A stretch of DNA of 64,000 bases, taken from NCBI RefSeq assembly GCF_010389155.1, contig NC_057762.1:36640055-36704054 (forward strand), written 5' to 3'. The DNA is from Erigeron canadensis. Lineage: Eukaryota; Streptophyta; Magnoliopsida; Asterales; Asteraceae. Shown piece after piece: positions 1-10,197 of this stretch. The notes under the pieces were generated by a model. It was given only the letters and a program-made list of their open reading frames with translations, was not told the origin of the DNA and ran no database searches. Positions within the stretch are counted from its first letter, which is position 1; each line of letters opens with the position of its first letter. Both the position numbers and the translations under genes were made by a program.

Positions 1-1125
1 CGTAATTACGAGTGCTAGTAGTAGTGTTGATTATATTGCTATTTTCTTGGGAGGGAATGAAAGGAAGTTTCATTACTTAATTTTGTAAGTATATATGTTG
101 TATTGTAGGGTGGGTTGCTTTTTTTTCTTTTGGAATTGATTTTTTAGGGGGTGATTGATATATTGTGAACATTATAAAGGTTTGAAATGTGGAAAAAGTG
201 GTGGTGGTGGGGACAGATCGAGATGTAATGGCTTCCAATGGTGGAAGGACGAGCAGAGATAAGCTTGAGAGTTGATAGTGGACAAGACAGCTGAGGACAC
301 GAGTAATTGACTTGCATGGAGGAGAAATTCTGGTCCAAGGCATTATTGTCAAAATTGATAGTGAAATACGAGTTTTGCGTCCCCCTTTGATACTGATATG
401 GCCGTTGTATTGACGGAAAATCATTTTATTAATGACTTTATAAGTAAAGATATTTAAATTAACAATCTAGAAAAAAAATTTGGGCTTATCAACTTATTTG
501 TTAAAAGATACAGTATATTTTATAATGTAATTACATAGATAAGATAATCCATTATTAACATTCTCTAGCTAGTGTATTAAACTAACCTTTAAATTATATG
601 CTACTTTCTTTCGATTCCAAGAGACAAAAAAAACTCTATCATGTAAATCATATATAAAAGGAATTGAATATGATCGGTAGATACATATAAAAGTTTTATA
701 CGAGTACATAGACAGGTATGATGTATTTCTTGTTTGTGAATTTGAAATTTAAATCTTTCATGTTAGTAATTGTATAAAAATGATAAGTCTAATGTTGACA
801 AGAAAATAAATAAATACATAACAAACTCTATTGTGAATTGATGAATCACGTATATTTCTCTTGTCTATCACCAATTCAAAATCATTCCGTAACCCAGACC
901 TAGGGTTGATGCCCTACAAATTTTCTCGCAATACGTACCTTGAAAAGGCAAGGTAGCATCCTATGTAATAATTAAGGTGATAAATAGGTAAAGATTTTAG
1001 GGATAAGGTAAATTTTGCAAGTTTGGTCACTATTCTTCTTTCTATTATTAGAATTAACACTTTCAAAGATTGTCACGTACTTTCCCCATCTATCCTTAGC
1101 ACGTAAAAAACTGCTTTATTGTATA
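1..1125. other. intergenic, no gene recognised
   Basis: AT-rich sequence. A minus-strand open frame of about 115 codons (77-424) has no recognisable domain and a composition expected of chance. I see no supported gene, although the 5' flank of a gene left of the window cannot be excluded. Confidence 0.5.
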
Positions 1126-1367
1126 CTAGCTTTGTGTCCGCGTTTTGTTGCGGCTTAGGGGAAAAAACGATAGAAGGTAGTTTTTTTTTATTTTTATGTG
1201 TGATAGATATAGATTTGGGAGATAGAATTGAGGGTGTAAAGTTTTCGTAAGGGTAGTTTAGTCCAACTGTTGATTGGGTAAAGAAAAATATATTAAATTG
1301 AGGGACATTTTAGACCTATTAGGTTCTTAATTACTTAAAGCTAATTCTCTTTATAAGGGAACATAGA
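1126..1367 (-). mobile_element. short non-autonomous Helitron
   Basis: Read on the minus strand the element begins TCTATGTTCCCTTATAAAG after a host A (1368) and ends in a GC stem-loop (CCGC, 8-nt loop, GCGG) followed by CTAG and a host T (1125). These are the classic Helitron marks: 5' TC, 3' CTRR with a preceding hairpin, insertion between A and T, no target duplication. At 242 bp it carries no gene and must depend on an autonomous Helitron. Confidence 0.7.
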
Positions 1368-2590
1368 TATTAAACAAACTATTTCTATTACAAATTGATA
1401 GTTACTTTTTTTGAATTTAGGTTTGAATTCATGTCTATTCATATACCCAATTCCAATCTTATAAGAAATCAATTATGAGAATACCCATGTGTTGCTGATC
1501 AAATGACGAAATAAAAAATAAATTCAGGAAACTCTCCTGAATACAAAATTTCCTTATTCCTAAAAGTATGTCGAAGACACATCTATTTTGTAGGGATGAG
1601 TACAATTTAAGCCTTTGTTTAAGAATTCAATTTTCGCTATCCAAAAAAATAAAAATAAAAAATACTACAGTTTATTAGAATTCAATTTTGCGCTATTTCG
1701 CTTGATTTCAATAACATGAAACAAAAGTCTACCTTTGCTAATTAACAGGTTTTTTTTTTTAACAATAATTTGACCTTAGTGACATGTCTCTTCATATATA
1801 CCTAACTCCAATTCCAGAGAAAATTGGGAAAACTATTCGCTCACACCAAAATTTGAACCAAAATCCTCTTAGCTCCATCATATATCAATCTATCTATTGA
1901 TCATTGGTTGGTAATTAACAGGTTAACAGTGATTAAACAGATTAAATAAGTTAAGTATGACACGTCGACTGTTAACCAACATATGGGGACCCATAAGTCG
2001 CCTTTGTATGCAATGCATGAGGAAAGCAGTAGTCCCCTAAAGAAAAGAAGAAAAAAGAGGAAACAAAAGTAGTCCACAAGTTTATAAAAGTTAGATGACG
2101 AATATATTCTTCCGTCACTGCCAAGTAAAATACAAAACACTCTATTATGGAGTATTTGTTAAAAGATATAAATGTACATATAAATACTTAGTCCTCTACT
2201 GTAAAACTTTTTCTTCATCTTTTTCACTGTCACATTAGTTTTTCTCTCTTCTAAATTATCTCTTCTTCACTCACTACCAACCTTACTACTTCCCCATCTC
2301 TTTCTTAACTTTTATTTATTTATATTTTATATTATATTTACCCAAAAATATAATTACCATAAAAATCCTAAACTTTTATTATTATATTAGGTTTGTGGGC
2401 CCGTTCTCTTGGTGACCGTTGCTTAATTAAAAAAAACATTTATTCTGATTTTTGAAATTAACGGCAACTAGGGGTTTTTTTTGTAATTTTTTTTCATACC
2501 CCTATTTATTTTCAACTTAACACAACCATTTAAAATCACAACAACTTCTTTTAGTTCATTTTTATCTTCCTCAAACCATTACATTTAAAA
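1368..2590. other. AT-rich intergenic DNA
   Basis: No open frame or repeat boundary that I can support. The part from about 2200 to 2590, pyrimidine-rich and AT-rich, probably belongs to the same decayed element as the PIF/Harbinger ORF1-like pseudogene that follows, but I could not find terminal inverted repeats. Confidence 0.4.
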
Positions 2591-2600
2591 ATGTCGACAC

Positions 2601-2930
2601 AAAAGGTGGACTAAATCATAAAATCTTTGTTTATCGAGGTCTTGGATGTTGAGGCACCCTAGATGTGAAATGAATAATCCAAGCGAAAACACTTGGAACA
2701 ACATTACTGAAATGTTCAACAGCAACACGACTGAAGGTCCACGGAGCAAACATCAACTGATAGGTCACTTCACCAAAATTCGGAAGGAATGTAAGCAGTT
2801 TGAGGCAATCTGTGCGAGGTTGAATGCACAGGGGAGGACCGTCTCCGATGAGTTGCTTTATGCAACGGTGCAACAGGAGTAATAGGAGAAGTATGGAAGG
2901 GACTTCAAATACTAGCATTGTTTCAGGGAG
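2601..2930 (+). pseudogene. PIF/Harbinger ORF1-like (SANT/Myb-type) remnant
   Basis: In one frame the sequence reads KRWTKS, stop, then continues through WMLRHPRCEMNN, TWNNITEMFNSN, GPRSKHQLIGHFTKIRKECK and QFEAICARL, then two stops around 2880, EKYGRDFKY, stop, HCFREL. This order (W near the start, TxW..I...FN, RSKHQL..H..KI, FEAIC, KYxxxFKYxHC..EL) matches the Myb/SANT-like DNA-binding protein encoded beside PIF/Harbinger transposases and its domesticated plant relatives. The family assignment is from knowledge of that motif order, not a search. At least four in-frame stops and no usable start make it non-functional. GC-rich sequence at 3200-3270 may be the far part of the same element. Confidence 0.6.
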
Positions 2931-3539
2931 CTTATCATGATTACTTTTTAATCGAGTTGCTTTATGAAGTGTGTTTTGGTATTTTTAATTATGTGTTGTC
3001 TTTTAGGTAATGTAATGTGTCTGTGTAATAATAAAATGTGTTTGTTTAATTTGATAATGGTAGTTTAAATAAGGTGGATTTATTTTTATATACAAATAGC
3101 CGCTATTAAGAAAGAAAAAAAGGAAAAGTCAAACACACACACACAAACTTTTTTCCTCACTCGAAGATGGGGGAAGAGTAAATCAAGAAAGAGCTAGAAA
3201 GAGCTCCATGCCAACCCAGGAAGAGAAGAGGCATGCCACGCCGAGCTACACGCCGAGACGTTGGCAGAGGCCTTAGTGCACATTTGGTTTGTTTTTTTTT
3301 TCCCACAAGCACATACTGACATACATAATGCAAAAGTCTAATTAAAGTTTAAAAATTAGAGTAAGAGCAACAAAAAAAGATTTGTGAGATTGACTGTTAT
3401 TATAATTTGTCAACTTTCAAATTAATTGAAAAGTATATCAACAAGACAACCAGGTATTAGAAAGTCCAAGCCTTATATACGCCGCCAAGTTAACTCTCAA
3501 CTTTTCTCTCAGATTATGTACCCGCCCATTCTTTAACAA

Positions 3540-3672
3540 GAGGCATTCTCAGTTTCATCAGGATCTTGAGTTTGATCTTTAAGAATGTCAATTATTGGAG
3601 TTTTTTCTTTAAAATACTAACAATGACACATGATCAATATCTCGTTGTTTATAGTACGTGCAATACTTCACT
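3540..3672 (+). repeat. degenerate tRNA-derived SINE
   Basis: The stretch shares an ordered series of words with the clearer SINE at 21036: a B-box-like gagtttgatc, then tct..aagaatg, ttggagttttttc, and atctcgttgt. It is diverged and truncated at both ends. Confidence 0.4.
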
Positions 3673-5189
3673 ATTATATATTATATTTTGATCCTAATAA
3701 AAAAAAATTGTAACAAATGATTGGGATATTTATAATTAAATTTTAAAATATATATGTAATAATAAACTAAATGAGTTAGTTATATAAATAGAAAATCTAC
3801 TAAATTCAAAATAAAATTTTAATTATAAATTTTCAATACATGATGTATAATAGTTTTATTAAACAAGTTTTGGATAACTCAAAATTTTAAGTTCAGTTAG
3901 TTGTAGTCGGTAGAAGTATATTGTATATTTTGTATTTTGTTCATTTTAAATTTATATGATGTAAATATTTTTAAATTTTTTTTATAAAAGAATTGAAGTG
4001 TAGAAAATATATAATTCATGAGACTGTATTCATTGAAATGGTGATGTAGAAACCACAGATACACCTGGATAGGTTTTTGTTCTTCTAATGAAATTAAAGC
4101 ACCTAGACTAGTAGTTTTAAATTGGTAATAAACCATGAATATACACATACATGTATAAACCAGAACCAGAGTATGTAGTACTCGTATTGACTAGTATCTA
4201 CTATTCACAAGTTAGTGAGTAACTATTTTTAAGATTGAAATAGAGATACGTGTCCATACGTCCATACTCCATGTTTTTTACTGATCTAAAGAATGCAATG
4301 TATTTACTCCCACCTTTACGATGGTAATTAAATACTCGTATTAAATAAATAGTAATTAATTGATTATATACGTACATTTTTATGTATTAATAATGGTGGA
4401 TATGACTTTGGTGTAACTTTTTTGCTTTTGGTCTTGTTTTAAATCTTTCTCAACTTTACAATAATAATTATTATAATATAATATATAGGCTATAAAGTAA
4501 AGTGATCCCACTTTCTAAAGATGTTTTTCACGACTTTTATTGCAATCTAAAAGTAAAAATAAAAGTGACTTCGGTTGCTTTTGCATTTCTATGAATCTGA
4601 CTGTCGTTATTGTGTTAAAAAGAAAAAAGAAAAAAAAAAAGAACTTTATGTTAACATTGTGAACTGATTCATTATTATTAGATTCATTTTTCAAGTACAA
4701 TACTTCAATTCATTCGGGAAGTTAAATTTCCTTGTGTTCTTTTAACGATGTAGATACCAAATTCGAAGTTAATTAGAATATTCAAGATATTTATTCAGAA
4801 ATTCTCCACTAATGATTATGATTTTTATGTCTATTCAGTATAGAAAGCATACAATTTGTATAAGATCTTGTTCTAGTTCGATGTTTAGCTTTGTCAACTA
4901 CTTGTGAGTAATAAAACACAATTAAGCTAATAATATATTCTTATTCAAGGATTTGATATATACCTTGAAATCTAAATCTAAATCATTAATATAGTGTTAT
5001 GATATTTACACTGCAAATTAACCTTTTGTAAAATCACCACATGATTATAGTTACAAAAGCATATACAATAAAGCAGGATTTAAGGATTCGGATTATGCTA
5101 GACAAAAGAAGATGTAGGGCTAAATCTCGAATTTTAAAACCCTGAAATCGATTGTTCATAAATATACCAACAGTACTGATATCTCGATC
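3673..5189. other. AT-rich intergenic DNA
   Basis: Only short chance open frames are present, including a poly-A/AG tract near 4620. No feature can be supported. Confidence 0.4.
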
Positions 5190-5345
5190 ATTTCCCTGGT
5201 CATTTTTAATATACGAATATGTCCGCACAATACAGCGATAATAGTGGTAACGGCGCGGGATGGTCGCGGTCGCGGTGTTGGCGACATGTGATGGCACTAT
5301 GGCAGTAACGGGTGGTGGAGGCAGCAATGGTGGTAGATGTAAAAG
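5190..5345 (-). repeat. degenerate Helitron-like triplet-rich core
   Basis: On the minus strand this contains catcaattacttttacatc, then a run of CCN-type triplets and a GC-rich segment ending in a (t)gtgcggacat-like tail. The same arrangement recurs at 6046, 6362, 6690, 7085, 16756, 17506, 29448 and 49099. Termini are lost. Confidence 0.4.
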
Positions 5346-6045
5346 TAATTGATGTTAAATAAGGTAATTTAATTAATTAAGGATTGAGGGTTTATGTTGT
5401 AAATTATTTCATTAAATGTATTATGAGTATATTAGGTAATGATGTTTAAATTAAGAGTTAATTTCATTACACGCCCCTAGGGTATGTCATTTTATCAAGT
5501 TTTACCCATGTACTTTTTTATTATTATTACATCATCTGTGATGACTTTTGGTATCATTACATACCCCTGAACATAACAGACGTTAGTCTGACTCTGTTAA
5601 CCATGTCATGTGCATTGCACGTGAGAACAATGTAAGTAGTTTTGATAGTTTGGAGTTGTAATTTAAGATTTGTGTGGGAGTTTCTTTTTTATTTAGGAGT
5701 ATAGAATTATTGATATGTTTAGTTGGACAAGTTTGAATATCAGATTTATTAAAGAATTTGTATGGGATGTTTAATCACTAAATTACCTTGATGGTTATTT
5801 AACCATTTAAATAGTCACAGCGAAAATTATTAAAGCAACAAATTCAAGTATGAGGCTACAAAAATAAATATTTCCACTAAAATGTAAAACAAGATAAAGA
5901 GAAAGGGAATGAAAAAAAAAATAATAATAAATTATTATTGAGGAGGTGATATCTACACAACACAATTTTGCCATATATTTTTCATATTAATACGCGAATT
6001 TACATATAAATTTATTGAAATGTTTAGTTTTGGTAATCCATGCTA
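5346..6045. other. AT-rich intergenic DNA
   Basis: A segment near 5460-5640 resembles one terminus of a long-TIR element (cccctagggtatgtcatttt), but no partner arm was found. Nothing else is supported. Confidence 0.3.
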
Positions 6046-6323
6046 TCTAATAAAAAAAAAATCTTTATTTTTAAAGGTGATAAAAAGTTGTATAATATTT
6101 CACCTAGCACCTTTAACATATTTTCACTTACAGTTCCCTAACATTAATGATTAAATTACACTATCAATTCTTTATCTTTTAAAATATTCTCCATTAACTT
6201 TTTACATCAATTACTTTTACATCAACAATCTACACCACTCGACGCCATTTGCACCAACAATAATTGTTCTCACCATCACAGTATCATCGTCATGACCGCT
6301 CGCATTCTGCGGAACTGTGCTAC
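6046..6323 (+). mobile_element. short Helitron-like element
   Basis: It begins A|TCTAATAAA, includes the family words ttacatcaattactttta and a triplet-rich core, and ends with a CCGC...GCGG stem-loop before gtgctac. Length (about 278 bp) and architecture agree with the element at 1126. The 3' tetranucleotide is off the CTRR consensus, so the right border is approximate. Confidence 0.45.
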
Positions 6324-6361
6324 TATTTTACTTACACAAATATACATAACGATGTTAGAAA

Positions 6362-6540
6362 ACGAGCATGGTACCCGCGCAATGCGACGACAGTAGTGGG
6401 GAAGGTGGTAAACTTTATTAGGGATTTTGGGTAGTTACGTAAAGAAAAAAAGAACAAAAAAGTCCAATAGCAAATAAGGTATTTTAAAGACAAAAATATT
6501 TAATAGGGGCATAGGAGTTTGCTTTATTAGGAAATAGAGA
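6362..6540 (-). mobile_element. short Helitron-like element, inverted
   Basis: Read on the minus strand it starts A|TCTCTATTTCCTAATAAAG and ends cgcattgcgcgggtaccatg, the GC-hairpin 3' end seen in other members here. It lies about 40 bp from the oppositely oriented member at 6046. Most of the triplet core has been deleted. Confidence 0.45.
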
Positions 6541-6689
6541 TGACATGAATATGATTTCTACAATTTTTCCTCTATACTGAATGTTAGAAGACATCACATA
6601 TTCACAGATTGTTTGATTAATATTGGATTTGAATATTTAAAAAAAAAACAAATAGATGTAGATATAACATATATATAGTAACTCGAGGA

Positions 6690-6810
6690 ATAGCCCTGCA
6701 ATGTAGTAGTAGTGATGACGACGGTGTAATGCTGGTGATGATGGCGACACCACTGGTGACAATGATGGTAATGACATTATCAAGTAATGTAAGTAATTGA
6801 TGTAAAATAA
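6690..6810 (-). repeat. degenerate Helitron-like triplet-rich core
   Basis: The minus strand carries ttacatcaattacttacatt followed by ATC/ACC triplets and a GC-containing tail near 6690. Both termini are too diverged to place. Confidence 0.35.
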
Positions 6811-7084
6811 GTTTTTAAAATATTTTAAACAATTAAAAACGGTTGGTTTAAATCATTAAGTCATTTGGTGAAATCATATGTAAGTGTGACTTTCAACAAC
6901 AAATGATGCAATCATTATTACGAGTATTATTTATATTACATTATAAACATTTATTGGATCATTTTTTTCAACTATGTATTTGATAATCAGAAAATGTTCA
7001 TCTATTTTATTCACTAATTTAAAAAATGTTCACTTAACATTGTTACAACAACTTTAATAAATTTTTCTAAAATATACGTCCATC

Positions 7085-7235
7085 AACCTTAAAATCAATA
7101 TACAACCTTCTTTTATATCAATTACTTTTACATTAATAACTATACCACTAATGTCGCCCCACCATCACCGTCGCCACCCCAGTCCGCCGCTTCTACCACC
7201 TGTTGTGACCGCCGCCACACCGCCGCATACTTATA
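7085..7235 (+). repeat. degenerate Helitron-like triplet-rich core
   Basis: Words tatatcaattacttttacat and a CGCCACCC/CCGCC triplet tract match the other members. It sits a short distance upstream of the LTR retrotransposon insertion. Confidence 0.35.
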
Positions 7236-7429
7236 TACTGGTTATACATATTAATCTAAGTATGAATCATAACTACCTTTAAAAAACATTTAGTTGTATT
7301 TTCTAAGAAAAAACTTGATCTATCAAAATTTCAAACTCCCATATCCTTTGTTCACTAATTTAAATATCTACACATAATATACCTATAATACTCTTAATAT
7401 AACTATTATTTACAACATACATCTCTCAG

Positions 7430-10183
7430 TGTAACATCCCGAACTTTTAATTAACGGTTGACTTAAGTCGTTAAGTCAACACCATGAGTCCGTTATGTCT
7501 CCAGACGATGTGATGCTCACGTATGATTAATGTGCTATGTGTGTAAGGTTTTAAAGCCTTAATGATTCATGTGTTAATGTGTCTAAAGGTATATTTTAAT
7601 GTCTTTGGAGGTGCTTAAAGTGTTTAATGTGTTGTAAGTATTCCCAATGGGTGTTTTGAACTAAATATGAGCCGTAAGGAAGCCTAAGGACTAGTTTTAA
7701 CATAGGTGGAAACTAAAAAACGGGATTAGGGTCTTGGAGCAGGTCATTAGCTTCTAATTACTCATATTATCCTTTCCTCTTTGAGCCCTAACCATTCCCC
7801 ATTGCCATAATCAATTCCTTATTCGATTTCATCTTCGTTTGGTTGATTCGAGAGTGTTTTGATCAAGTTTCTACACTCTCTTTGTAATCTCCAGGTATCC
7901 CAGGTATAATAACATTGATTTCATGTCCTTTCAATCCCTTGATTCGATTCATAACTGATCTAGGTCTTTAGAGGGTTGATTGGAGTCAAAAACATGAGTT
8001 TTAATCGATTCGGTAACCTAAAATGATTGTTGTTGTGTTGCAAATCAATTGGATGTTGAGGGTTGTTTTCATGACATCATTAGAGTCTTAAAATGATGAA
8101 TTTTGAGGGTTAAAAGTCGTTCATAAGGTTTGGGGTCGTTTGGGGTGTGTTTGGTTAAGTTTTGGAGGTTAAACAATGAGGTTTGTGCTGAAAAGGGGCT
8201 AGCTGCGGCGCAGCTACTAAGCTGCGGCGCAACTGGAAACCAGTGACACATAGCTGCGACGCAACTTAGTAGTTGCGACGCAATAGCGACGGAATTTTCA
8301 AATGGCCATAACTTTTAAACCGTAACTCCGTTTTTAACAAATAAGCTATCCACGGAATCGTAAGAGAGTCTACTTTCTAATGGTTATGTTTTCAAAAGAT
8401 GATTGTGATGTCAAGTTTCCAGAAAGGTTAATATAGTGAGTGAATGTCGAGTTTCGTCAAGTTATGTAAGCTTTAAAGTATTAATCGAATGTCCGATGCA
8501 TCAAGCATTGTCATGAGTCATGTTTATAGGTATTTAGACGTGATTCATGACCATAAGTGAGTGGGTATTTATTAGCTCATTATGTCGTTTAATGATTATA
8601 GGTAGTCGGGAATACTTGCAAAGCTCGGTAACTTACGTTATCATTTGTTGTGTGCTTCTACGAGGTAAGATACACTACTTTGACACGCTGAGGGTTCAAC
8701 AAAAACATAGTTTTCGTATAATAACTTCCCCAAATGGTATCTTGTTTGCTTATGTGTATTCGGGATTATACGGGAGGTGATATGGGCTATGTAGATGCAT
8801 ATTGAAGCCTGAAATGCTACCCCAATGATATGTACTGATATGAGATGCTATGTAGGCTTAATAGATGACATGAAATATGATATGAGATAATAGGTGTTTT
8901 GCAACGATATATGACATGAGATGATAGATGATATGAAATGATGTACGATCTATGATGATAAATAATATGCAATGTTGTAATGATATACGATATGCAATGA
9001 TATATGATGATGTACATTATGTAACAATGCATGCGATGTAATGATATGCTATGAAATGCTATGTAATGTCTTGAGATGAAGTGAAATGTGTTATATGTTG
9101 ATGATATGTAAAGTGTGCATGACTACATGGCTTATTCATCTAGTTCACTAGACTTGTTAAGTTGCCATGACACGTGCACGTTTAAGGGCCCAAACGTAAA
9201 AAGATGATATGTGATGATGTTTAGGTAACGTGGACATCTAAACTATATGTGATGTAAACCGAGCTCGTATATGATATGAAAGTGTTAAGCTTAACCCGTA
9301 CTTGCCCTTGCCCGGCGGGTGCGTATATGGTTGTTTGGGTGGCTCCTTGCAACATAATTACGTGGTTTGAGTATCTCCGGGTGGCGTGATTAACCACCAA
9401 TGTCTTTGAACATACGGACTACTCCTGGATTGGCTTGCCATTCCTTAACGACATTGATGGACAACTGAAAAGCTTATCCATCCAGTCGGGTGTGAGGTTT
9501 CCTGTTAGGTCCTATGACCGCCTACACACAAACTTACACCTTATATGTGATGAGTGACTTATGTCACACCTAATGTAAGTGACTTATGTCACACTATTCG
9601 ATGATGCTTATATGATATATGTGAAGTAAAAGATGACTAGGCACATTTAGGAGGACCCATCCTAATATGAAAGATGTTGATGCTATGATATGTATGTGAG
9701 ACGATATGTTTGATGATAGGTGCCTTACGATTTAATATGACTTTTATATAATGTCTTAAATGGACAAACGTTTCATAAATTATGTGTTATCTTACTTAGC
9801 TAATTCGTTAGCTAACACTTGCTCTTTTAAATGTGTTGTGCCCTCAGGTCCAACAATAGTGAGCAGGTAGATGTGAGAAGATGTGAGGCATGGGTAGATG
9901 ATCTTGAAACTAGCTATAGTTTACCCATAGTGGCTGCTCGCTTTAGATATTTGCTTTATGTTTAAATATTAATGACTTGTATTGATAATGTATATGGTTG
10001 CTTAATGTTGGGCAACCAATGGATTTCCATTTGGACTTATTTTGATGATATGGCTAGTAACACCATTTAATGAATAAACCAAACAGATTTTACTGGTTTG
10101 GACTTTTAAAGTTAATTCCGCTTCTTTTAACGCCGTTAGGCAAAGGTTTTGGAAATCCTTGTTTTTAAATGTTGGGTGTTACA
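7430..10183 (+). repeat. 5' LTR
   Basis: TG...CA-bounded repeat of 2754 bp. The only difference from the right LTR that I noticed by eye is one T in the run near 10147 (four T here, five near 16712). Short open frames in it (for example at 8069-8251) recur identically in the other LTR and simply reflect the duplication. Near 8820-9110 it is rich in imperfect GATATGA words. Confidence 0.93.
8201..8292. repeat. four GC-rich near-palindromic words in the LTR
   Basis: Four copies of a word of form RGYTGCGRCGCARYT lie at 8201, 8220, 8252 and 8271, in an otherwise AT-rich LTR. They can pair with each other in inverted sense. The same cluster occurs in the right LTR at 14767-14858. Confidence 0.7.
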
Positions 10184-10186
10184 AGT

Positions 10187-10197
10187 TGGTATCAGAG
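10187..10197 (+). other. primer-binding site (initiator Met tRNA type)
   Basis: TGGTATCAGAG lies 3 nt after the 5' LTR. It is complementary to the 3' end of plant initiator methionine tRNA, the commonest primer of plant LTR retrotransposons. Confidence 0.85.

Noticed and set aside
77..424. Minus-strand open frame of 115 codons
   Set aside because: No domain, composition follows local base content, and no splice or promoter context. Kept only as a remark.
8069..9032. Open frames of 60-77 codons in the left LTR, identical in the right LTR
   Set aside because: Identity reflects LTR duplication, and one frame is just translation of GATATGA-type repeats. None resembles a retroviral or host protein.
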